A stretch of DNA of 64,000 nucleotides from Chryseobacterium aureum. GTDB taxonomy: Bacteria > Bacteroidota > Bacteroidia > Flavobacteriales > Weeksellaceae. Positions within the stretch are counted from its first letter, which is position 1. Each line of letters starts with the position of its first letter. The position numbers and the translations under genes were made by a program. The stretch spans positions 1,364,001 through 1,428,000 of the forward strand of contig NZ_CP034661.1 in NCBI RefSeq assembly GCF_003971235.1. The letters are read 5' to 3'. Of the stretch, positions 1 through 6,924 are shown piece by piece. The notes beneath the pieces were generated by a model. The model was not told where the DNA came from. It made no database searches and saw only the letters and a program-made list of their open reading frames with translations.

Positions 1-60
1 TATGAAGCAGATGAATACTATCCGCTGCCTCATAAGGGATTACAGCAAGTGCTGTTTTAA
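1..60 (+). CDS. C-terminal end of an unidentified protein (partial)
   Basis: The first 19 codons are open in frame 1 and end in TAA at 58-60. The tail contains EYYPLPHKGL followed by QQVLF. Aromatic-Pro-Leu-Pro tails occur near the C-terminus of SusD/RagB-type outer-membrane lipoproteins, but this fragment is too short to assign. The downstream gene has its own promoter-like box, so this is probably the end of a separate transcription unit. Confidence 0.45.
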   Translation, partial: YEADEYYPLPHKGLQQVLF

Positions 61-223
61 ACTGAATTTTATCTTTTCACTCTAAGAATGTGATTCAGGT
101 AAGAGAAAATTAAACATCAATAATTTTAAGCCAAAAAAATTAATAAAACAAACCAAAATATTATTAATTTATTATTTTTTAATCAATTATAAATATTTTT
201 TTTTATTTTTCATAAAAAAAAAT

Positions 224-231
224 TATATTTG
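224..231 (+). promoter_or_regulatory. Bacteroidota-type -7 promoter box
   Basis: TATATTTG matches the TAnnTTTG consensus of the Bacteroidota primary sigma factor. It lies 22 bases before the ATG at 254, in a very AT-rich 190-base spacer. No clear TTG -33 element is seen because the upstream stretch is a T/A run. It would give a very short leader. Confidence 0.5.
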
Positions 232-253
232 AACTACCAAATCACACTATCAT

Positions 254-1471
254 ATGAAAACAAAATTTATACAATTAGGTGCTATCCTTATTTCAGGATG
301 CTCATTTGCCCAAGTAGGGGTTAATACAACCTCACCCAAAACAACGGTAGATGTATCTGCTAAAAGAGATACTTCAGGACTGATTGCAGATAACACACAA
401 ACATTCGGACTACAGGCTCCGAGGCTTACCAGAGCAGAGCTTACTGCCAATACTGCTACCTACAGCAGCGATCAGACCGGGGCATTAATTTATATTACGG
501 ATGTTACGGGCGGAGATGCCACAGGACAACGTATCAATGTTACCGCTACGGGTTATTTTTATTTTGACGGAACCGTATGGCAAAGACTTACACAGGCCAC
601 CAATGCCATTGCTCCGGCGATTTCTTCATTATTGTGTACTTCAGCTTACCTAAGTCCTTCTACTTATGCCGCGGGTACTCCTTTCACCGGAAACCTGAAA
701 GTAAGCTATACCCAGGGAAACGGAGGCGCCTATAATTCAGGAGCTCCTTTTACAGTGAACGGATTAACCTTCCAGCTAAGACCCGGAACTTTAGAGTTTG
801 GTGACGGCGAACTGGTATTTTCTGTGAGCGGAACGCCTACCACTGCTAATGATATGGTTCTTGCTCTGAACAGCACGGCCATTCCTTTCCTGACATCAGG
901 ACAAAACTGTACCGCTACCGTAGGAAACAGCAGCCGTGCAGATATTGCTTCTGTTGCGGTGATGGGCTATCCTACCCTAACCACTGATGCCAATGGGAAA
1001 CAAGCCTATACCTTCCCGCTTGCTACCCCGGATGGTAAGTATTCTATCAGGGTAATATTTGATACCACAAGTGGTACCACCCTTGCCAATCCTAACGTAC
1101 AATTATTTAATAATACGGGTTCTACCGTTAATCTGTACTGGAATTATAATACCGAATATGGCGGGTATATTGGTTCAGCGGTTACCACCAACAATATTAC
1201 TTCAGGAGTATGGGGCGGTATGGCAGATTCATCCGCTACCTGGTATCCTCAAGGAACGGGAGCACTGGGAAATTCTTACTGGGGGAACATAGGGATTATA
1301 GATGGAGCCGGCGGCGGACCTGAGCATAGAAGATATACCTGGATAGACAGTAATCCTACTTCAAAAACCGCTTATACCGCAACTATTATGGCAGGAGCCC
1401 CTACTTCAGGGAATGCCCAGCCTAACCTTACTAAAATATTCATCAAGCTGGAGCAGGTAAAAGCACAGTAA
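254..1471 (+). CDS. Secreted surface/adhesin-like protein
   Basis: 405 aa with an N-terminal signal peptide (MKTKF, hydrophobic core, SGCSFAQ at about residues 15-20). The mature protein starts with QVGVNTTSPKTTVDV, an opening common in large Chryseobacterium surface proteins and reminiscent of phage tail-fibre heads. Around residues 75-115 it has GALIYITDVT and GYFYFDGTVWQRL, the same (M/L)IYDT...Y-G-W layout seen in the surface proteins at 60522-64000. The remainder is Thr/Ser/Asn/Gly-rich and presumably beta-structured. No enzyme motif and no clear type IX sorting tail were recognised. It appears to be a single-gene unit. The role is unknown; a surface or matrix protein is an inference from the signal peptide and composition. 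Confidence 0.75.
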   Translation: MKTKFIQLGAILISGCSFAQVGVNTTSPKTTVDVSAKRDTSGLIADNTQTFGLQAPRLTRAELTANTATYSSDQTGALIYITDVTGGDATGQRINVTATGYFYFDGTVWQRLTQATNAIAPAISSLLCTSAYLSPSTYAAGTPFTGNLKVSYTQGNGGAYNSGAPFTVNGLTFQLRPGTLEFGDGELVFSVSGTPTTANDMVLALNSTAIPFLTSGQNCTATVGNSSRADIASVAVMGYPTLTTDANGKQAYTFPLATPDGKYSIRVIFDTTSGTTLANPNVQLFNNTGSTVNLYWNYNTEYGGYIGSAVTTNNITSGVWGGMADSSATWYPQGTGALGNSYWGNIGIIDGAGGGPEHRRYTWIDSNPTSKTAYTATIMAGAPTSGNAQPNLTKIFIKLEQVKAQ

Positions 1472-1573
1472 TATAATAAGGGAAGCTCTATAAAAACAAA
1501 TGTTATTCATTGCTACCATAATCGATTGGTAAACTGACTTTTTCAGAGCTCCTTGAAAATAAGATCTATTTTA

Positions 1574-1646
1574 AATGGAAACTTTGCGTTCCTTTTCAGA
1601 AATTTATAAAATCATTTTTGAATAAGATGAACGCAAAGTTTCCATT
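1574..1646. repeat. Perfect 18-bp inverted repeat with 37-base loop
   Basis: Positions 1574-1591 and 1629-1646 are exact reverse complements (AATGGAAACTTTGCGTTC). The loop is AT-rich. It lies about 100 bases after the surface-protein gene. It could be a long-loop terminator, a relic of a miniature inverted-repeat element, or a dispersed repeat; no terminal duplication is evident. Confidence 0.6.
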
Positions 1647-1732
1647 AATAATTCTGCTTTATTTAAGCGGGGTAAAGTTGATGCGACTTTGTCGCTGATG
1701 AAGTGGTATGTTTATCTAAATATGCTTCAGCG

Positions 1733-1753
1733 AATCAACTTCGTTGATTTTTT
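1733..1753 (+). terminator. Rho-independent terminator-like hairpin
   Basis: Stem AATCAAC (1733-1739), three-base loop and GTTGATT (1743-1749) are followed by a T run to 1753. It is the only compact hairpin with a T tract between the gene ending at 1471 and the convergent gene at 1874. The stem is weak in G+C. Confidence 0.45.
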
Positions 1754-1873
1754 CCTTTGCTTTCTTACCAATCAACAGTTTCAAAAATAGATCTTTGCGT
1801 CAGAAAAATAGATCATCAGTCCATTACTCATCTGTATCAACAAATCCTTACTTTTTATTTACCCTCAAACTTC

Positions 1874-2413
1874 TTAATTGGGCTCAGCCGTTTTCTTTTC
1901 TCTTTTTCTCTGAAGAATAAGATGGGCGGCATCCAGCATTTTAACCGTATGAATGTAGGGCATCACAATATTCTTTTCCGGCAGATTTTCATAGACCCCC
2001 ATTGAAAAGTAAATGATTCCGGACATAAAATAATCAAATTCTTTGAGGGTGTATTCCCTGAATGCTTTTTTGAAAACCAGCAGCGGATTCCGGTATTCTT
2101 TCTCCGAAAGCAAACCAAGCACCCAAGGAGAAATCTTCTCCGGCTGGGTATCAACTGTCCATTTCCTGTCTTTCAGCATCACGAGATAGCCAGCCCGGAT
2201 CAACAACCTCATCGACTGATGAAACTGGAAAACCTCCGCCGGATCTTCACGGATGCAGCTATTTCTCTTCACTGCATAATTCATAATGTTGCTGAGCCTT
2301 TCTTTGGAAACATCCAGCGCATTGAACTGAAAGAAAGTTTCCATCAGCTGCAACCCGGACCGCTTCTTACCTGCCCGAAATTGGGGATCAAAGTGTGTTT
2401 TTATCTTTTTCAT
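1874..2413 (-). CDS. Orphan family protein, paralogue 1
   Basis: 179 aa from ATG at 2411-2413. An in-frame extension upstream is possible, but the paralogue at 50604-51125 aligns from this Met (MKKIKTHFDP versus MKKSRAHVET). Strongly conserved between the two copies are KKRSGLQLMETFFQFN, WVLGLLSEKEY-NPLLVFKKAF, EFDYFMSGI-YFSMG and MLDAAHL. The protein is soluble, basic, mostly helical by composition, and lacks a signal peptide. I do not recognise the family with certainty; faint resemblance to RteC-type excision regulators was considered and not adopted. It is divergent to an AT-rich XRE regulator, as is its paralogue, which suggests a conserved partnership or a shared insertion site. Confidence 0.7.
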   Translation of the reverse strand: MKKIKTHFDPQFRAGKKRSGLQLMETFFQFNALDVSKERLSNIMNYAVKRNSCIREDPAEVFQFHQSMRLLIRAGYLVMLKDRKWTVDTQPEKISPWVLGLLSEKEYRNPLLVFKKAFREYTLKEFDYFMSGIIYFSMGVYENLPEKNIVMPYIHTVKMLDAAHLILQRKREKKTAEPN

Positions 2414-2661
2414 TGTTTGAATTTTTAGAATGTATGAAACCATCAGCCTACCGATGTATGCTGAGTTTTATTGTAAATCGTGAACAGAAATAAAATCTGT
2501 GTTCCCGTGAAAGCCCTGAAGCCGCAATGGATTGTACACTCCATTGTATCCTATCATGATACTTTTATGAAATGAAACAGCTTAGAAAAAGATGATTGTA
2601 GAAAAGTAAAACAGCATGAAATAAAAACGGCATGAGACTCTACAATATCCGTAATAGGGGT

Positions 2662-2749
2662 ACTGGTATACCTTACACACAGATAAGAGAGCCCACGCCT
2701 AGGTCGTGAGCTTTCTGCTTATCGTCTTGTGTGTTTAAAAATTACCAGT
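2662..2749. other. Long imperfect hairpin, candidate structured RNA or small mobile repeat
   Basis: Nested complementary arms are visible: ACTGGTA (2662-2668) with TACCAGT (2743-2749), ACACACA (2675-2681) with TGTGTGT (2728-2734), GATAAG (2682-2687) with CTTATC (2718-2723), and CACG with CGTG around a CCTAGG apex near 2694-2708. It sits in the 489-base gene-free stretch between the orphan gene and the XRE regulator. No T tract follows, so a simple terminator is unlikely. The transcribed strand is unknown. Confidence 0.45.
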
Positions 2750-2854
2750 TTTCTATTACAAGATTCTAAGCAATAGCTTCTATTTTTCTTTGAAGTATCG
2801 CAAAGCTACTTTATTGTAGCTTATTGGACAAATATAATATTTTTTCTGAAGCCG

Positions 2855-2892
2855 TGACATATTTGTCAATGAAATTTTTGACAAATATGTCA
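2855..2892. promoter_or_regulatory. Probable operator: 14-bp inverted repeat before XRE gene
   Basis: TGACATATTTGTCA (2855-2868) and TGACAAATATGTCA (2879-2892) are exact reverse complements separated by 10 bases. Each half is itself nearly palindromic, as expected for dimers of a Cro/CI-type regulator. The second half ends 10 bases before the regulator's ATG at 2903, which points to autoregulation. A third, imperfect copy (GGACAAATAT) lies near 2826-2835. Confidence 0.65.
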
Positions 2893-2902
2893 CTTTTATT
2901 TA

Positions 2903-3196
2903 ATGGAATATATTGAAGATAAATATTTTATTGCAATAGCTGATTATGTTAAAGAATTTATTGATGAAAAAGGGATTGATATTGCAGATTTAGCTGCTGC
3001 TGCTAATGTTGATAGAAAACAAATTTATAGATTAATAAATAAGGAAAATGTACCTAAATTATCTACTTTAGTAAGAATATTATTAGCAGCTGGAATAGAA
3101 CCTGCAAAACTTTTTTCGATCAAATTTGATTTTGAAACATATATGGTTGATAATAATATTTTGAAAGCTATTCCTAAAAGAAAGAAAACCAATTAA
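2903..3196 (+). CDS. XRE-family (Cro/CI) DNA-binding regulator
   Basis: 97 aa. Residues about 25-70 form a helix-turn-helix of the Cro/CI type (GIDIADLAAAANVDRKQIYR, then a second helix pair ending in LLAAGIEPAKLF). It is small, basic at the C-terminus (PKRKKTN) and has no effector domain. Codon use is markedly AT-rich compared with the genes beyond 4900, suggesting horizontal acquisition. It is followed after 45 bases by the 517-aa nuclease-like gene, so the two are probably one transcript controlled through the inverted repeat at 2855-2892. Confidence 0.8.
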   Translation: MEYIEDKYFIAIADYVKEFIDEKGIDIADLAAAANVDRKQIYRLINKENVPKLSTLVRILLAAGIEPAKLFSIKFDFETYMVDNNILKAIPKRKKTN

Positions 3197-3241
3197 TTTT
3201 ATAATAGAATAATATTTGTGCAATAATATTGAAATCTAATA

Positions 3242-4795
3242 ATGAATAAAAGTCAAGATTCAGAAGATTTTTTCTTGGTAAACAAAATAAAAGAAATTGA
3301 AGTTTGTGAAACTAAATTTCTTCAATTTTCCGGTACATCTTTTAGAAAACCAACTGATTTTATAAGAGAAATAAATGAAGAACATAATTTAGAAAATTGC
3401 AAAGGTTGTAAAAAAAACTATTTAATTGTTTTAGAAAGATTTGAAAATAGACACAAGAATTTCCCAAATTGTTGTAAGTACCATAAAAAACTGAGTACTC
3501 AAAGCTGGTTTAATGTGAATGATTATGTACAGATCCCTCAATTTTCAGCTGAAAAAATATTTTATAGCTGGCATTTAATTATTAAGTTTTTAGATGATAA
3601 AGATTGGGATAATAAAATTTTTGATTATTTACAATATGTAATTTATACATTTGGAACATTTCCGAAAGACTTTGGAGCACCTTTATTCTTAAGTTCATAT
3701 TTTAGTACACTAAAAGAATTATTAAAAAGTATAAAGAAGAGTAAATATGACAAAAAGAAGCAAGCGATTGAAGATTATTTAAATAGTTTTTACCTAGACA
3801 ATCAAAAAAAAACAAGCACAGACCTTAACGTACTTTTAGGAATATATAGTCAGTGGTACAAAGTATTTCCTTTCGACATTAGTATTTTTAAGCATTTAAA
3901 AGAACAGTTTTCAAAATCATTACCATTAATTGAAAAGACTCATTACAATAAATATCTAGAAGTCATTATTGCAACACCAAAAACAAAACAAGCATTAATA
4001 AATCATTTAGAAGATATAACAAGTAAAATCTTATTGGAAATAAACTCTTTAAAACTATACGAAGAAGGAAAATTAAATGAAATTGACAACTATAAATTAG
4101 AAATTATTTTAAAAAAACGACAACTAAAACTGGATGAAGGATATAAAAATGATTCAAAAAATAACGAGACAAGATATAGAAAAATTTTAAAATCGTGGTT
4201 AGCAGACGAAATTGAATTCGTAAAAGAGCTATCATCAACTATTAGCAATACTGAGTTAAAACAAAAAAATATTTTTTTAGACATTCTATATGCATGTAAT
4301 AAACTACAAGAAAATAAAATCTTTTCAAATCTCGACGAAAATAACCGTACAAAACAAATACTAGATATTCTTGAGTTGAATTATCATACTAAAGATCAAT
4401 CTCAAGTTGGATATTCTTCAACAGGTAAAAAAGCAGGGTCAGTAGATGGCATAGTAATAGGTAAAAATAATATTGAATATTTTATTGAAGCATTAAATCT
4501 AAAAAGTCTTGACAAACAATATATTGAAAGCCATATACACAAATTGGAAAAAAATTATGATAATAAAGGTTTGCTTAATAAATTCTTGATTATTTATTGT
4601 AATGTTTTAGAAAATACCTTTGATTCATTTTACAATAAATATTTTAATTTCATAAATGATGAATTCGTTTTCGTTTATAACAAAATAAATATTGACAATA
4701 TTAAATCGAACTATACTAATCAAAGAATAATTAAAACTATTCATACAAGAGAATCGTTAAATGTTAATATTTATCACATCTTGATTAAAATGTAA
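3242..4795 (+). CDS. Cys-rich, nuclease-like protein of unknown function
   Basis: 517 aa, very AT-rich gene. Near the N-terminus C53, C56, C77, C78 and H81 (ENCKGCKKNY...NCCKYHKKL) look like a zinc site. The middle (about 100-370) is Lys/Leu-rich and helical. The C-terminal part has GSVDGIVIGKNNIEYFIEAL followed by NLKSL: D402, E416 and K421, resembling the beta-hairpin of PD-(D/E)XK folds although the spacing is not the canonical E-x-K. A pattern of H-x2-KLEKNYDNKGL and FLIIYCNV follows, as expected for the rest of such a fold. No signal peptide or membrane segment. Its pairing with an XRE regulator and foreign base composition suggest a defence or toxin-like effector; this is an inference. 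Confidence 0.6.
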   Translation: MNKSQDSEDFFLVNKIKEIEVCETKFLQFSGTSFRKPTDFIREINEEHNLENCKGCKKNYLIVLERFENRHKNFPNCCKYHKKLSTQSWFNVNDYVQIPQFSAEKIFYSWHLIIKFLDDKDWDNKIFDYLQYVIYTFGTFPKDFGAPLFLSSYFSTLKELLKSIKKSKYDKKKQAIEDYLNSFYLDNQKKTSTDLNVLLGIYSQWYKVFPFDISIFKHLKEQFSKSLPLIEKTHYNKYLEVIIATPKTKQALINHLEDITSKILLEINSLKLYEEGKLNEIDNYKLEIILKKRQLKLDEGYKNDSKNNETRYRKILKSWLADEIEFVKELSSTISNTELKQKNIFLDILYACNKLQENKIFSNLDENNRTKQILDILELNYHTKDQSQVGYSSTGKKAGSVDGIVIGKNNIEYFIEALNLKSLDKQYIESHIHKLEKNYDNKGLLNKFLIIYCNVLENTFDSFYNKYFNFINDEFVFVYNKINIDNIKSNYTNQRIIKTIHTRESLNVNIYHILIKM

Positions 4796-4911
4796 TTCGA
4801 AGTTTTTACCTAGGTCTGCGAAATTTCCTGACTTTGCAGCAAGTTTAAAGAAAATGTTCCTAATCACCGACTCAAAGCCAGAAAACTTTGTGCAACAGAA
4901 ATAAAAACCAC

Positions 4912-5583
4912 TTATGCCTTCCTAAAAATACCCCTCGTAAGAAAAATATAATTAAACATACAAAACGTGGCTATTGCTCCGAAAGTATGCCATAAAAAGT
5001 GGGTTCCGAAGCTGAGCCATTCCCATTGATCCGCGATACGGAAGGTAAGCGCCAGCACAAAAGATAATAAAGCGAAGCCTACCCATTGGCCGGCTTTCCA
5101 TTGGGTATACCACAAATACCTTAGTACCGAGAAAAGGACAAATGAGGCCATGACTGCATAATTCAGGTTGATAAAAAGAGCAGTATTATCTGCCAGAATC
5201 CAGTTTCTCAAGGCAACCGTAAGGATCACATATCCCAGCACCAAAGCTCCGGCATAGTACCATCTGGTGCTCTTGGCTACAAAATAAAATCCGGCAGACA
5301 GGCACAGCAGCATAATGGGCAGCCAATCCATCATAATAAAGACCGGCCATTGCCTGAAAGAATGGTAAACCGTTCCACCTATGGCACCAATGTATAATAA
5401 AACCAGACAGTAGGTGAGAAAAGGATATTCTTTGAAGTTGCCTTTTATTTTAAGGGTCCAGAAGATGGCTATGGCTAAAAAAAACACTGCAGTAACTGCA
5501 TTGAAGGGCTCAGGGAAAAACTGAGCCATATCTGTTTCTTTGTATAACATGCCTCCGTCCGGAGGAATCTGGTTTATCGGCAT
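4912..5583 (-). CDS. CREST/ceramidase-like seven-helix membrane protein
   Basis: 223 aa with about seven hydrophobic segments. Three motifs of the CREST hydrolase superfamily (alkaline ceramidases, PAQR receptors, Per1) are visible: E..FF.EPFNAVTA near the N-terminus, GGTVYHSFRQ (Ser/His) with MMDWLP (Asp) in the middle, and THFLWHTFGA (H-x3-H) near the C-terminus. These His/Asp residues bind zinc in characterised members. The reaction is probably hydrolysis of an amide or lipid substrate in the membrane; the substrate cannot be deduced. It is the last gene of a probable operon with a 59-aa protein (11-base gap) and a HAD phosphatase. Confidence 0.65.
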   Translation of the reverse strand: MPINQIPPDGGMLYKETDMAQFFPEPFNAVTAVFFLAIAIFWTLKIKGNFKEYPFLTYCLVLLYIGAIGGTVYHSFRQWPVFIMMDWLPIMLLCLSAGFYFVAKSTRWYYAGALVLGYVILTVALRNWILADNTALFINLNYAVMASFVLFSVLRYLWYTQWKAGQWVGFALLSFVLALTFRIADQWEWLSFGTHFLWHTFGAIATFCMFNYIFLTRGIFRKA

Positions 5584-5594
5584 TGTCTTTTATA

Positions 5595-5774
5595 TTATAA
5601 TTTATATAAGCATCTACTTCTTCTCAATATAGAAAAAATAACGGCACGACTCCATTCAATTACAGCCTTATGGAAAACAGAACCGGCTTGCCACTTATCC
5701 TGCCTGAACGCAGACATGAGCTTTTCCTCTTCAGGATTTCCATTCAAAACCTCATGGATCGTGTAGGAAAACAT
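5595..5774 (-). CDS. Small conserved-looking protein, 59 aa
   Basis: An uninterrupted 59-codon frame from ATG (5772-5774) to TAA (5595-5597) fills the gap between the HAD gene and the CREST gene, with 7 bases upstream and 11 downstream. The peptide begins MFSYTIHEVLNGNPEEEKL and ends in a basic, hydrophobic tail (IFSILRRSRCLYKL). Charge distribution and tight operon packing argue for a real gene; the function is unknown. Confidence 0.55.
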   Translation of the reverse strand: MFSYTIHEVLNGNPEEEKLMSAFRQDKWQAGSVFHKAVIEWSRAVIFSILRRSRCLYKL

Positions 5775-5781
5775 TGAGCGG

Positions 5782-6588
5782 TTAGTGGGAATCCAGCAGT
5801 CCGAAATGGATCAGGGCAGCCTCTACGCCATGGTTGTCCACTTCTTCAGTAACAAAGTCTGCCACTTCTTTCACATTGTCTCCTGCATTTCCCATCGCTA
5901 CCCCAATTTTCACAAACTTCAGCATAGAAATATCATTTCCGCCATCCCCGAAGGCCATTGTTTCTGAGACATCAATATTAAAGTGTTCACAAAAATACTG
6001 TACCCCGTTCTGCTTGCTGATTCCTCCGGGATTTACATCGGCAAACGATGCTGTCCATCTTGAGGATAATGAATTGGGCATCACTTCCTGCATGAAAGAT
6101 TCCTCCCTTTCAGGATCAATGAATATATTCACCTGCATCACATTTTCAATATCCACGTTTTCTTTATCAAAAAGAGGCGGAACAGGAAGATTCAGATGAA
6201 TATATAAGGCGGCAACCTGCGAGCTTTCATGGCTGATTCTTACCTTATCCTCGTACATCAATGAAAAGCTTACCTCCGATTTTTCTGAGTAACTGATCAG
6301 GTTTTTAATATCCCCGGGATGAATGGCCTGTCTGAACATCACCTGACCGTCAATGGTCATACAGTACCCTCCATTGAAGGTAAGAAAACCATCAAATTCA
6401 ATATGCTTGATATGGCCCAGATCATTGATGGAACGGCCGGTGGCCACAATTACTTTGATTCCTTTTGCCCTGAGATTTTTTATCGCTTTATGAGTGGATT
6501 CCGGAATTACTTTGGTTTTTAAGCTGATTAAGGTTCCGTCAATATCAAAAAAGACGGCTTTTATATTTGGATTTTGTACAGGATTCAT
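5782..6588 (-). CDS. Cof-type HAD-superfamily phosphatase
   Basis: 268 aa. HAD motif I is FFDIDGTL (residues about 14-21, nucleophile DxD). Motif II is IVATGRS. The lysine of motif III lies in the region of KQNGVQYF. Motif IV is GDGGNDISML. The type IIB cap lies between motifs II and III, as in YidA/Cof sugar-phosphate phosphatases, and the length is normal for the family. Cytosolic hydrolase of small phosphorylated metabolites; the substrate is not predictable. First gene of the minus-strand operon 6588 to 4912. Confidence 0.85.
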   Translation of the reverse strand: MNPVQNPNIKAVFFDIDGTLISLKTKVIPESTHKAIKNLRAKGIKVIVATGRSINDLGHIKHIEFDGFLTFNGGYCMTIDGQVMFRQAIHPGDIKNLISYSEKSEVSFSLMYEDKVRISHESSQVAALYIHLNLPVPPLFDKENVDIENVMQVNIFIDPEREESFMQEVMPNSLSSRWTASFADVNPGGISKQNGVQYFCEHFNIDVSETMAFGDGGNDISMLKFVKIGVAMGNAGDNVKEVADFVTEEVDNHGVEAALIHFGLLDSH

Positions 6589-6827
6589 ACTTACTGATTA
6601 CTACAACATTTACTATCATAAAAATACGAACAATTATCAAGGAACGCCTTCTTATATACAAATTTCACTTTATTTTAACCTTTCGGCAAAGTACCGTTAT
6701 CTTTAATTTCCTTTTTTACGTTCATTTACCTAATTCTTTTTTTCATGAGTCTATTTTTGCCCGCGGAGAATCTGTACAGTGGAATGGTGAAGTGTTTGAT
6801 GCGATATGCCGTTAATACAGCAAAAAG

Positions 6828-6864
6828 CAAATGGCGCCCCTATTGAGATAAGTGGCGCCATTTG
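6828..6864 (-). terminator. Terminator of the cytochrome c biogenesis gene
   Basis: Perfect 11-bp stem (CAAATGGCGCC at 6828-6838 with GGCGCCATTTG at 6854-6864) with a 15-base loop, followed on the minus strand by a CTTTTTG tract. It lies 60 bases after the stop of the gene ending at 6925. The rest of 6589-6924 shows no credible gene. Confidence 0.8.
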
Positions 6865-6924
6865 TTTATTGTTATTGCTGTAAATTCAGCTTTTCTGAGT
6901 GATAAAATCAATCTGCAATGCTTA

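Noticed and set aside
1757..2005. 82-codon plus-strand frame
   Set aside because: Overlaps the better supported orphan gene on the opposite strand and the terminator region.
1874..2413. Naming the orphan paralogues RteC
   Set aside because: The resemblance is only in general size and helical, basic composition; no diagnostic motif could be verified.
6740..6850. Short plus-strand frame starting MSLFLPAENLYSG
   Set aside because: It runs into the strong terminator hairpin of the opposite-strand gene.
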